This document shows, one piece after another, positions 6,235 through 14,350 of a stretch of 32,041 nucleotides of DNA; within the stretch, counting starts at the first letter, position 1; each line of letters opens with the position of its first letter. Location: NCBI GenBank assembly GCA_025363355.1, contig JANYEB010000096.1, positions 1 through 32,041 of the forward strand. Reading direction: 5' to 3'. The notes beneath the pieces are model-generated. The model was not told where the DNA came from. It saw nothing but the letters and a program-made list of their open reading frames with translations, and searched no databases. Made by a program: the position numbers and the translations under genes. This DNA comes from Chitinophagaceae bacterium (GTDB lineage Bacteria; Bacteroidota; Bacteroidia; Chitinophagales; Chitinophagaceae).

Positions 6235-7269
6235 ATGAAAAATTTTACTAAAAAAGTACCTGTTTACTTTTTATTCATCGCTGCTCTTATTGGTGCAGCT
6301 GCCTCTTATTCGTTTACATCAATTATTTCAAAAAAAGAAAACAAACTAGATAAGGTTGATGTTGCAACCAATGTGCAATCGAATCAAGTTAATTCTTGTG
6401 GCTTTGATATTAAAAGATTAGCAGGAAGAAAATTTATTAAACCACTATTATTTGCTGAGAGAGTTTGTGAAGACGAATGTTTTTCTACAATAAAATCTTC
6501 TGTATCTGGCATTATTGATAATTTAAAGGCTAAGGGAGAAGTTAATAGTGCATCTGTTTATATACGACTTTTTAAAGAAGGAAAATGGATGAGTTTTAAT
6601 GAAGGAGCTAAGTTTCAACCTGGGTCTTTATTTAAAGTTCCACTGCTGATTACGTATTTAAGACTATCTGAAGAAAAGCCTGGGTTTTTAAATAACAAAG
6701 TAACTTTTAATGCAACAACACAAGCATCTAAGGGGTTGAAACAAGAATTTCTTAAAGATGCAATTAAACTTGGAAGCTCTTACACTTTTAAGGAGCTACT
6801 AACCTATATGATTGCACATTCTGACAACAATGCTACAATGCTGTTGATGACATCTATACCTTTTACAGAGTTTCAAAAAACGTTTACAGATTTGGGTTTA
6901 AGCAAGGATTTAACAAAAAATGATGCAGTCATTTCTGCTAAAGAGTATTCTACTTTCTGGATTACTTTGTATAATGGCAGTTATTTGAATTTTGATAATT
7001 CGGATTATGCGTTGTCTCTATTAGCTCAATCAGATTTTACCGAAGGCATTGTTAAAAATATTCCAAAAGATGTTAAAGTAGCTCATAAGTTTGGTGAAAA
7101 AGGAGATGCAACAAAACACGCTTTCAGCGAAACAGGAATTATTTATGCAAACAATGTTCCTTATTTGATTTCAATAATGACCGAGGGAAATGATCAATCA
7201 AAACTTCCTAGTGTTATACAAGATATTTCAACTGCCGTTTACAATAATATTCAGGGAATGACGCAGTAA
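6235..7269 (+). CDS. Class A beta-lactamase-fold serine hydrolase, membrane-anchored or secreted
   Basis: The 344 residues begin with an uncleaved-looking or weak signal (VPVYFLFIAALIGAAASYSF, about 8-27), so the protein acts in the periplasm. The penicillin-recognising triad is visible: S131-L-F-K134 (SxxK) after FQPG, S196-D197-N198 (SDN), and H284-K285-F286-G287 in place of KTG. I could not find the omega-loop glutamate (ExxLN) that class A lactamases use for deacylation, so a cell-wall peptidase or other serine hydrolase role is as likely as antibiotic hydrolysis. Three cysteines between 55 and 82 (GFDIK..VCEDECF region) may form a disulfide. It has its own promoter element and is followed by a long inverted repeat. 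The fold is well supported; the activity is not known. Confidence 0.85.
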   Translation: MKNFTKKVPVYFLFIAALIGAAASYSFTSIISKKENKLDKVDVATNVQSNQVNSCGFDIKRLAGRKFIKPLLFAERVCEDECFSTIKSSVSGIIDNLKAKGEVNSASVYIRLFKEGKWMSFNEGAKFQPGSLFKVPLLITYLRLSEEKPGFLNNKVTFNATTQASKGLKQEFLKDAIKLGSSYTFKELLTYMIAHSDNNATMLLMTSIPFTEFQKTFTDLGLSKDLTKNDAVISAKEYSTFWITLYNGSYLNFDNSDYALSLLAQSDFTEGIVKNIPKDVKVAHKFGEKGDATKHAFSETGIIYANNVPYLISIMTEGNDQSKLPSVIQDISTAVYNNIQGMTQ

Positions 7270-7273
7270 TTGT

Positions 7274-7355
7274 GAATTATGAATTATGAGTTATGAATGG
7301 CATAAATAGTTATCTATCGCTAATTCATCAACTCATAACTCATAATTCATAACTC
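7274..7355. repeat. Long AT-rich inverted repeat
   Basis: Left arm 7274-7296 and right arm 7333-7355 are 23-bp inverted repeats with one mismatch, separated by 36 bases. Both arms are built from TATGAATT/TATGAGTT units. It sits between the beta-lactamase-fold stop and the gatB promoter. It has no T-run on either side but could still fold in RNA and act as a transcript end for the upstream gene. Confidence 0.8.
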
Positions 7356-7361
7356 AACGCC

Positions 7362-7369
7362 TATTTTTG
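7362..7369 (+). promoter_or_regulatory. -7 promoter element (TATTTTTG) of gatB, almost on the start codon
   Basis: Exact TAnnTTTG ending 5 nt before the ATG at 7375. With transcription starting a few bases after this box, the mRNA would be leaderless or nearly so. Confidence 0.55.
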
Positions 7370-7374
7370 CATCA

Positions 7375-8817
7375 ATGGATACATCAAAATACGAAGCAGT
7401 AATAGGGTTAGAGGTTCACGCCCAACTTCAAACAAATACCAAACTTTTTTGTGGAGATAGCATTTTATTTGGTGCAGAACCCAATACACAAGTTAGCCCC
7501 ATAACACTTGGGCATCCTGGCACTTTACCTAAAACAAATACCAAAGCAATTGATTTTGCAGTAAAACTTGGCTTGGCTTGCAATTGTGAAATAGTTGAAA
7601 AAAACTATTTTGCAAGAAAAAATTATTTCTACCCAGATCTACCAAAAGGATATCAAATCTCTCAGCATACCACCCCTATTTGTAAAGGTGGAACAGTGCC
7701 TATTAAAATTGATGGAGTTGAAAAAATTATTCAACTAAATAGAATACATATAGAAGAAGATGCAGGTAAAAGCATTCACGATTTATATGATAATGAAACC
7801 TGCATTGATTTAAACAGAGCAGGAACACCATTGCTTGAAATTGTTACTGAACCTTGTTTGCATTCATCTGAAGAAGCATTTCAATATGTAACAGAATTAA
7901 GAAAACTGGTAAGATGGATTGGCGTTTGTGATGGCAATATGGAACAAGGAAGTTTGCGTTGCGATGCAAATGTGTCTATACGTTTAAAAGGAGAAACTAC
8001 ATTAGGCACTAAGGTTGAAGTTAAAAATGTGAACTCAATTAGAAATGTTAAGCGTGCCATTGATGCAGAAATAAAAAGAATGATTGAGCTTGTTGAAGGT
8101 GGCGGAACTGTTACACAACAAACAAGAAGTTACGATGTTAATACTGATAAAACTATTGGTATTAGAGACAAAGAAGATGCGAATGATTATAGATATTTTG
8201 CAGATCCAGATTTGAATCCTTTTCATATTACACAAGAGTTTGTGAGTAGTATTCAAGCCAGTTTGCCAACATTGCCAAATAAACTAGCCGAAGAATTTAA
8301 GCAAGAATTTGGATTGAGTGATTATGATGCTGCTCAACTATGCGAGGATAAATCAATCGCTGATTTTTTCAATAAAACTGCTGCCATTAATTCCAATTAT
8401 AAAGGTATTGCTAACTTTATTTTAGGCCCAGTGAAACAGTACTTAAATGAAAATAGTTTAAGTATTGATGAGATTAGTTTGCAAGCGAACAACCTTTCTG
8501 ATTTAATTAAAATCATTGATGAAGGAAAAGTAAATTTCTCTGTTGCATCATCTAAAATTTTACCAATTATTATTGCCGAAAATAAAAGTCCATTGCAAGT
8601 AGCACAGGAGCTGAATTTGCTACAAACCAATGACAGCAACGAAATTGAAGATTGGGTGAACACTGTAATTCAAAATATGCCTGATAAAGTTGCTGAATAT
8701 AAAAAAGGAAAAAAAGGTTTAATTGGTTTGTTTGTTGGCGAAGTAAAAAAACTTAGCAAAGGAAAAGCTGATCCCAAAATTGTTACAGATTTATTGACAA
8801 GTAAACTCAATAGCTAA
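7375..8817 (+). CDS. gatB: Aspartyl/glutamyl-tRNA(Asn/Gln) amidotransferase subunit B
   Basis: GatB is the kinase/tRNA-binding subunit of the GatCAB complex, which converts misacylated Glu-tRNA(Gln) or Asp-tRNA(Asn) to the cognate amide form. The 480-residue length is standard. The N-terminal signature YEAVIGLEVHAQLQT and LGHPGTLPKTN, the FYPDLPKGYQISQ stretch and HIEEDAGKS are diagnostic; the C-terminal 150 residues are the helical GatB/YqeY domain. gatA and gatC are not in the window, which is usual when Gat genes are dispersed. The ATG at 7375 is followed by a normal N-terminus and lies just after a promoter element. The lipoprotein gene at 8826 begins 8 nt after its stop and probably shares the transcript. 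Confidence 0.97.
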   Translation: MDTSKYEAVIGLEVHAQLQTNTKLFCGDSILFGAEPNTQVSPITLGHPGTLPKTNTKAIDFAVKLGLACNCEIVEKNYFARKNYFYPDLPKGYQISQHTTPICKGGTVPIKIDGVEKIIQLNRIHIEEDAGKSIHDLYDNETCIDLNRAGTPLLEIVTEPCLHSSEEAFQYVTELRKLVRWIGVCDGNMEQGSLRCDANVSIRLKGETTLGTKVEVKNVNSIRNVKRAIDAEIKRMIELVEGGGTVTQQTRSYDVNTDKTIGIRDKEDANDYRYFADPDLNPFHITQEFVSSIQASLPTLPNKLAEEFKQEFGLSDYDAAQLCEDKSIADFFNKTAAINSNYKGIANFILGPVKQYLNENSLSIDEISLQANNLSDLIKIIDEGKVNFSVASSKILPIIIAENKSPLQVAQELNLLQTNDSNEIEDWVNTVIQNMPDKVAEYKKGKKGLIGLFVGEVKKLSKGKADPKIVTDLLTSKLNS

Positions 8818-8825
8818 TCAATTCT

Positions 8826-9950
8826 ATGAAGAAATATTGCTTTTATATTCTTTTGATAATTTGTTTAATCAGTTGCAACCAGCACGATTATAAAACAATT
8901 ACTATTAATGGAACTATTGAAAATGGAGCTAATAAAAAAATCGTTTTATTAAGTTTTGGCAATAGCAACTCACCAATTATTCTTGATACATCTTCTACAG
9001 ATAAAAAAGGAAGATTTACGCTAAAGTCTTTAACGAATGATGAAGAATTGTATGCTATAAAAGTTGATAGCACTGCTGAAATTTGGTTCGTAAATGATAC
9101 TAAGGAAATTACTATCAATGCTAATTTAAAAGAATATAAAGGCTATACAACTAAAGGTTCTGTTGCTTCAGAATCTTTGCATCAATTTCTAAGGAAATTT
9201 GATTCTTTATCTACACTTAAAAAAAATAATCAAAACAATATTGATACGCTTGTAAAACAAAAATTAAAAGACAGCATCATCAATATTGCAAAAGATGAAA
9301 AGAAGTTAATTGATAAACAGATTAAAGATTATTGCAATGCAAGTATTGGCAGTACCAAAAGCCCTGCTTTAAAATATTTTTATCTTTTTTATGCCAATAA
9401 AACTGCTGCTTTAAACGAAAATGAAATATTCAAATTAACTGCTGCAGCTTGCACACAGTTTCCTAAAAATACCCAGTTGCAAGGATTGAAAAATAGTTTG
9501 TCTGCAATTGTAAAATCTAATCCTAAACTTTTTTTAATTAATGAGTCTGCTACAGACTTTAATTACAAAGACACGGCTAATAAAAGCATTACTTTAAAAT
9601 CTTTTAAGAATAAATATTTACTAATTGATTTTTGGGAAAGTGGCAATAAAGATTACAAACAACAAACAAATTATCTAGTAGAAACCTATAGACTTTTTAA
9701 AGATAAAAATTTTGATATTCTTGGAATTTCATTAGATACTTTAAAAATGCCTTGGCAAAAAGCTATTAAGCAAGATAGTTTGGTGTGGACTCAAGTGCAA
9801 GATACGCTTGGCTTTAAAAGTGATGTTGTAAAGAAATACTATTTATCATCTTTGCCATATAATGTGCTAGTAAACCCAACGGGTAAAATCGTTGCCATTG
9901 ATATTAGGGGAGAAGTATTAAGAGAAAAATTAAAAGAATTGCTGAAATAA
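8826..9950 (+). CDS. Thioredoxin-like lipoprotein lacking the active-site cysteines (DUF4369-type N-terminus)
   Basis: The 374 residues begin with a lipoprotein signal (ILLIICLISC, lipid Cys at 17), so the protein is anchored in the envelope. Residues about 22-115 are beta-rich and resemble the DUF4369 domain found ahead of Bacteroidota TlpA/ResA-like proteins. Residues about 120-235 are helical. Residues 238-374 form a thioredoxin-like domain: LLIDFW at 265-270 and the cis-Pro loop SLPYNVLVNPTGKIV at 342-356. The usual WCxPC is replaced: after FW the chain reads ESGNKDYKQ, placing Asn274 and Tyr277 where the two cysteines belong. It therefore should not do thiol-disulfide exchange; a structural or binding role is likely. 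It abuts dtd stop to stop with no spacer. Confidence 0.85.
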   Translation: MKKYCFYILLIICLISCNQHDYKTITINGTIENGANKKIVLLSFGNSNSPIILDTSSTDKKGRFTLKSLTNDEELYAIKVDSTAEIWFVNDTKEITINANLKEYKGYTTKGSVASESLHQFLRKFDSLSTLKKNNQNNIDTLVKQKLKDSIINIAKDEKKLIDKQIKDYCNASIGSTKSPALKYFYLFYANKTAALNENEIFKLTAAACTQFPKNTQLQGLKNSLSAIVKSNPKLFLINESATDFNYKDTANKSITLKSFKNKYLLIDFWESGNKDYKQQTNYLVETYRLFKDKNFDILGISLDTLKMPWQKAIKQDSLVWTQVQDTLGFKSDVVKKYYLSSLPYNVLVNPTGKIVAIDIRGEVLREKLKELLK

Positions 9951-10403
9951 TTATTCTCTATTTTTAGAATCAATTACAATTGTAACGGGTCCATCATTCA
10001 ATAAACTTACTTTCATATCTGCCCCAAAAATGCCTGTGGCAATGGGTTTACCTAAATCTATTTCTAATTGTTTTATCATTTTTTCATACATAGGAATTGC
10101 AAAATCAGCTTTAGACGCTTTAATGTATGAAGGTCTGTTTCCTTTTTTTGTAGATGCGTGAAGTGTAAACTGACTCACCAATAAAATGCCACCATCAATA
10201 TCCAATACACTTTTGTTCATCACATCATTTTCATCGTTAAAAATTCTGATGTTTATAATTTTATTCGATAGCCAAATAATGTCATCTTCTGTGTCTGCGT
10301 CTTCAATGCCCATTAAAACAAGTAACCCATTACTTATTGCTCCTGTAACTTCATTATTCACTCTGACAGTAGCTTCAGTTACTCTTTGTATAACAACTCT
10401 CAT
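9951..10403 (-). CDS. dtd: D-aminoacyl-tRNA deacylase
   Basis: DTD hydrolyses D-aminoacyl-tRNAs, and also Gly mischarged on tRNA(Ala), keeping D-amino acids out of protein. The 150 residues match the family length. Landmarks are MRVVIQRVTEATVRV at the N-terminus, SQFTL at 77-81 and the Gly-cisPro motif GPVT at 138-141 in NDGPVTIVID. The stop codon is back to back with the stop of the lipoprotein gene at 9950. Upstream, only 22 bases separate its ATG from the ATG of arfB on the other strand, so at least part of each promoter must overlap the neighbouring coding sequence. Confidence 0.96.
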   Translation of the reverse strand: MRVVIQRVTEATVRVNNEVTGAISNGLLVLMGIEDADTEDDIIWLSNKIINIRIFNDENDVMNKSVLDIDGGILLVSQFTLHASTKKGNRPSYIKASKADFAIPMYEKMIKQLEIDLGKPIATGIFGADMKVSLLNDGPVTIVIDSKNRE

Positions 10404-10425
10404 AATTTGATTATAATTTTACAAT

Positions 10426-10833
10426 ATGAAGATAGATATTACAAACGAAATTAGTTTTAAAACAGCTAGAAGTGGTGGCAGTGGAGGACAAAATGTAAAC
10501 AAAGTTGAAACAATGGTTGAAGGCAGGTGGGATATTTTTTCAAGCAATTTAATTAGTGCAGAACAAAAACAAACGTTACAAGATAAACTAACAAATAAAA
10601 TAACCAGCGATGGTTTGCTTTTAGTGAAATCGCAAGCAGCAAGAACACAGTTGGCAAATAAGGAATTGGTAGTTTATAAAATGAATGAATTAGTTAATGC
10701 TGCATTAATTAAAAAGAAAAGTAGGATTGCTACTAAGATTCCTAAAGCGGTTATTCAAAAAAGAATCGAAGGCAAAAAACGAATATCAGTAAACAAACAA
10801 AATAGAAAACGTATCAGCTTAAAAGATTTATAA
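10426..10833 (+). CDS. arfB: Peptidyl-tRNA hydrolase ArfB (alternative ribosome rescue)
   Basis: ArfB (YaeJ/ICT1 family) binds stalled ribosomes lacking a stop codon and releases the nascent chain through its GGQ loop. The product is 135 residues, the usual size, with FKTARSGGSGGQNVNK near the N-terminus (G20-G21-Q22) as in class I release factors, but no codon-recognition domain. The C-terminus is a lysine/arginine-rich tail (about 105-135: KRIEGKKRISVNKQNRKR), which in this family sits in the mRNA channel. It is followed after 3 bases by the cytochrome peroxidase gene, with which it probably shares an mRNA. Confidence 0.94.
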   Translation: MKIDITNEISFKTARSGGSGGQNVNKVETMVEGRWDIFSSNLISAEQKQTLQDKLTNKITSDGLLLVKSQAARTQLANKELVVYKMNELVNAALIKKKSRIATKIPKAVIQKRIEGKKRISVNKQNRKRISLKDL

Positions 10834-10836
10834 AAT

Positions 10837-11895
10837 TTGAAATTAGTTTCAACCATATTAATATTTATTGCAATTGCTTTACTAGGCTTGAGTTTTATTA
10901 ATGCATATAAAAAGCCTACTCCAATTAAATTTGTAATACCCAAAGGTTGGCAAAAGCCAGTTTATAATTTTAAAGATAATCCTTTAACGAAAGAAGGATT
11001 TGAGCTTGGTAAAAGATTGTTTTATGATGAAAGACTGAGCAAGGATTCAACAACATCTTGTGCAAGTTGTCATCAGCAATTTGCGGCATTTTCTACTTAC
11101 GATCATAACTTGTCTCACGGTATTGGTAATGCCCTAACAACACGTAATGCACCTGCATTGCAAAATCTTGCTTGGCAAAAAGATTTTATGGCTGATGGCA
11201 GTATTCATTATTTAGATGAGCAACCCATTACACCCATTACTGCATTCAATGAAATGGCTGAAACCATTGATAATATTATCATCAAGCTAAAAAAAGATGC
11301 CACTTATAAGCAAATGTTTAAAGCTGCGTTTGGAAGAGATAGTATTAATAAAATAACTATTACAAAAGCACTAAGTCAGTTTATGTTGATGCTAGTTAGC
11401 AACAATAGTAAATATGATAAAGTGATGCGTGGAGAAGCACAGTTTATTTTGCCTGAACAATTGGGCTATGATATGTTTAAACAGAAATGTATTAGCTGCC
11501 ACACAGAACCAATGTTTACAGATTATAGCTACAGAAATATTGGAATGTCATTAGATAATACTTTAAAAGATATTGGTAGAATGAAATTCACGGGCAATAA
11601 AAGTGACTCATTAAAATTCAGGGTTCCATCTTTAAGAAATGTTGTTTTGAGTTTTCCTTATGGTCACGATGGAAGATTTTTTACGCTTTACAATGTATTT
11701 GAACATTACAGAAAGAATATGATTGCTTCAACCACAACAGATTCTTTATTTAAAAATAAAATGCCTTTATCTAATTATGAAATAGGGCAGCTAACTGCTT
11801 TTTTATACACATTAACAGATACAAGCTTTACCCATAATCCATTATTTGCACCACAAGCTTTTAACATTACTCCCACATTTCGTGATAAGCATTAA
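10837..11895 (+). CDS. Dihaem cytochrome c peroxidase / MauG-family protein
   Basis: The 352-residue exported protein reduces hydrogen peroxide using cytochrome c, or acts as a related dihaem oxidase. The TTG at 10837 is chosen because it starts the signal segment (KLVSTILIFIAIALLGLSF, residues 2-20) and lies 3 nt after the arfB stop; no ATG gives a signal. Two haem-binding CxxCH motifs are present: CASCH at 75-79 and CISCH at 218-222. Other family marks are LGKRLFYDERLSKD at 57-70, NAPALQNLAW near 104-113 and FPYGHDGRF at 273-281. It lacks any fused domain. Peroxidase against MauG-like function cannot be separated by reading alone. Confidence 0.93.
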   Translation: MKLVSTILIFIAIALLGLSFINAYKKPTPIKFVIPKGWQKPVYNFKDNPLTKEGFELGKRLFYDERLSKDSTTSCASCHQQFAAFSTYDHNLSHGIGNALTTRNAPALQNLAWQKDFMADGSIHYLDEQPITPITAFNEMAETIDNIIIKLKKDATYKQMFKAAFGRDSINKITITKALSQFMLMLVSNNSKYDKVMRGEAQFILPEQLGYDMFKQKCISCHTEPMFTDYSYRNIGMSLDNTLKDIGRMKFTGNKSDSLKFRVPSLRNVVLSFPYGHDGRFFTLYNVFEHYRKNMIASTTTDSLFKNKMPLSNYEIGQLTAFLYTLTDTSFTHNPLFAPQAFNITPTFRDKH

Positions 11896-11907
11896 TTTCG
11901 TTTATCA

Positions 11908-11957
11908 TTTACAGTTATTAAAACCCTTGCTACCAACTGTAAACTCTAAACTGTAAA
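11908..11957. repeat. AT-rich inverted/direct microrepeat (TTTACAGTT / AACTGTAAA)
   Basis: TTTACAGTT (11908-11916) is followed by two copies of its reverse complement AACTGTAAA (11935-11943, 11949-11957). The hairpin falls in the 67-bp spacer between the peroxidase and flippase genes. It is a simple spacer repeat, possibly with transcript-end function. Confidence 0.6.
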
Positions 11958-11962
11958 CCAAC

Positions 11963-13477
11963 TTGAGTAGTTTAAAAAAATTAGCCAATCAAACAATGTG
12001 GTATGGATTAAGTTCCATAGCTGCCAGGTTTATTAATTATTTGCTAACGCCATATTTAACGTTTAAATTTTCAAATGCACAATATGGAGAAATGAGCGTT
12101 GTGTATGCATTCATACCTTTTATGAATGTAATATTTACTTATGGATTAGAAACGGGGTATTTTAGATTCTCGACAAAAGAAAACAAACAAACTGTTTTTA
12201 ACACCACTGCAATTTCTATGATAACTTCAACAGTATTGTTGAGCATATTGTTGATTGCCTTGCAACATCCTTTATCTGTTTTATTACAAATAACAGAACA
12301 TCCAGAATATCTTTCTCTAAGTGCTGCTATCATTGCATTAGACGCTTTATCAACCATTCCATTTGCAAAACTTAGACAAGATGGAAGACCCCAAAAATTT
12401 GCATTTATTAAAGTAGGTGGCATTATCACAAACATTATTTCCATTTATTTTTTTTTGAGTATTTGCCCACATTGGTTGCAACAAAACCCAAATCATTGGT
12501 GCGGTAGTTTTTTTAAAGCAGATTGGGCTGTTGGTTATGTATTGCTTGCAAATGTCATTCAATCTGTATTTACATTATTATTCTTATCTAAAGAATTTTT
12601 TAGTGTTGAATTAAAGTTTGATACAAAACTTTGGAAAGAAATTTTGTTATATAGCTTACCGCTAATTGTTGCTGGTTTTGCAGGAATGATCAATGAAACT
12701 TTTGATAGAATAATGCTAGGATGGTGGGCACCTGCTTCAAGTGTTGAAGAAGCAAAAGGACAAGTTGGTATTTATTCTGCTTGTTACAAACTATCAATTC
12801 TTATAACGCTTGCTGTGCAAGCATTTCGAATGGGTGCCGAACCTTTTTTCTTTAAACAATCAACCGAAAAAGATGCTCCTAAATTATATGCTAAAGTGAT
12901 GAAATTCTTTATCATTACACTTTGTATAATGTTCTTAACAGTTGTATTGTATTTAGATATTTGGAAACAATTTATTCGTAATCCACAAATGTGGGCTGGT
13001 TTAAAAGTTGTACCTATCTTGCTTTTAGCAAATATGTTCTTAGGAATTTATTATAACCTGAGTGTGTGGTATAAACTTGCAAATAAAACAATTGTTGGTG
13101 CTTGGATAACTGTTATTGGAGCAGGAGTTACACTAATTATTAATTTTATTTTTATTCCGCATTTTAGTTATATGGCTTGTGCTTGGGCAACATTTTTCTG
13201 TTATGGAAGTATGATGGTTATTAGTTTTATATGGGGACAAAAGCATTTTCCAATTCCTTATGTATGGAAAAAATTAGTTGCATATATGGTGATTGTAGTT
13301 TTGTTATTCTTTATTCAAAAAGCATTACTTCTTTTAACTAATAATATCTGGTTTGAAATAGCAACAGGAACAATGTTGATTTTATTTTTCTTGTGGTTTC
13401 TATTTAAAATTGAGAGGAAAGATGCTGTGTTTATTCAGCTAAAAACCCTTGTTTCAAAAAAACTTGGCAAAGGGTAA
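11963..13477 (+). CDS. Polysaccharide flippase, MOP superfamily (Wzx/PST-type)
   Basis: The 504-residue integral membrane protein has about 12-14 hydrophobic helices spread along its length and starts with the typical lipopolysaccharide-flippase N-terminus SSLKKLANQTMWYGLSSIAA, followed by a Pro-containing helix NYLLTPYLTF. Such proteins move lipid-linked oligosaccharides across the inner membrane. The TTG start at 11963 restores the family N-terminus; the next ATG, at 11996, would remove the amphipathic start. It converges with the epimerase and glycosyltransferase genes, separated by 21 bp, so the three may serve one surface glycan pathway (inference). The substrate is unknown. Confidence 0.9.
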   Translation: MSSLKKLANQTMWYGLSSIAARFINYLLTPYLTFKFSNAQYGEMSVVYAFIPFMNVIFTYGLETGYFRFSTKENKQTVFNTTAISMITSTVLLSILLIALQHPLSVLLQITEHPEYLSLSAAIIALDALSTIPFAKLRQDGRPQKFAFIKVGGIITNIISIYFFLSICPHWLQQNPNHWCGSFFKADWAVGYVLLANVIQSVFTLLFLSKEFFSVELKFDTKLWKEILLYSLPLIVAGFAGMINETFDRIMLGWWAPASSVEEAKGQVGIYSACYKLSILITLAVQAFRMGAEPFFFKQSTEKDAPKLYAKVMKFFIITLCIMFLTVVLYLDIWKQFIRNPQMWAGLKVVPILLLANMFLGIYYNLSVWYKLANKTIVGAWITVIGAGVTLIINFIFIPHFSYMACAWATFFCYGSMMVISFIWGQKHFPIPYVWKKLVAYMVIVVLLFFIQKALLLLTNNIWFEIATGTMLILFFLWFLFKIERKDAVFIQLKTLVSKKLGKG

Positions 13478-13498
13478 TTATAGTTTATACAATAATTT

Positions 13499-14350
13499 CT
13501 AGCGAATCAATTCTGTAATTTTCCTAGCAAATGCTGGTGGAATTGAATGTTCTTTTTTTACTGATAATCTTTTCATTTGATCTGGATAAACACCAATTGG
13601 AAGTTTCAAAAATTGTTGTACAAAGCAAATGATTTTTATAGAAAAAGTATTTAGTGGAATAAGCTTTGGATGTTTATTTAATGAAGAACTTATTGTTTCT
13701 AAAAACTCCCTTAAAGTAAAACCCTCTGGTCCGTTAACATAAACAATTCCTTTTTTATTATCGCTTATTGAATCTGCAATCATAGTTGTTGCATCATCTA
13801 AACAAATGGGATACATTTTATCTTTTACATCTGAAGGATAAACAATAAAACCTTTAGTTTTTACTTGTTCAATAAATGAATCAATCCCTTCTTGTTTTGT
13901 GCCTCCATAAATTTCTGCTGGACGAATGATTAGTGCATTAGGATAATGGTTTAAAACAATATTTTCTGCTGTAAGCTTTGTTTCTGCATACCAACCTCCA
14001 CCTTTTACAGCAGTTCTTGAACTGATGAATATTAACTGCTTTACATCTTGCGATTGTGCTTTAATAACCAAAGCCTTTGTAGCATCAACATTAGTTGTTG
14101 CATATTCTTTGTAAGTGAATGCGTGTGTGCAAGCTGCTGCATGAATAATGATTTCATATTTGGAAAAATCAATTGAATCAATATCGTTTATATCAGCAGT
14201 AATCCATTGCTTGTAAATGTTAGGGTTGATGTTTTTTGCAGAACGAGAAATGCCAGTAAATTCGAATCCTTTTTGTAGAAGTTTAGCACAAGTTTGCTGC
14301 ATTAAAATGCTGCTTGCACCAGTAACTAAAACTTGCTTTTGATTATCCAT
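13499..14350 (-). CDS. NAD-dependent epimerase/dehydratase-family (extended SDR-like) protein
   Basis: From the ATG at 14350 the product has 283 residues; a start at 14374 would add eight residues and lengthen the overlap with the upstream glycosyltransferase from 8 to 32 bases. The fold is that of sugar-nucleotide epimerases: a Rossmann start VLVTGASSILMQQ (7-19), D53-I-N, HAAACTH at 70-76, FISSRTAV at 108-115 and the YxxxK pair Y121/K125. The dinucleotide motif TGxxGxxG is degenerate (TGASSILM), with both later glycines replaced, so cofactor binding may differ. It is translationally coupled to the glycosyltransferase. The substrate may be a sugar nucleotide or a polyisoprenoid-linked sugar; not resolved. 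Confidence 0.8.
   Translation of the reverse strand: MDNQKQVLVTGASSILMQQTCAKLLQKGFEFTGISRSAKNINPNIYKQWITADINDIDSIDFSKYEIIIHAAACTHAFTYKEYATTNVDATKALVIKAQSQDVKQLIFISSRTAVKGGGWYAETKLTAENIVLNHYPNALIIRPAEIYGGTKQEGIDSFIEQVKTKGFIVYPSDVKDKMYPICLDDATTMIADSISDNKKGIVYVNGPEGFTLREFLETISSSLNKHPKLIPLNTFSIKIICFVQQFLKLPIGVYPDQMKRLSVKKEHSIPPAFARKITELIR

Noticed and set aside
7274-7355. Intrinsic terminator or insertion-sequence inverted ends
   Set aside because: No T-run follows the hairpin and no transposase lies between the arms (36-base gap).
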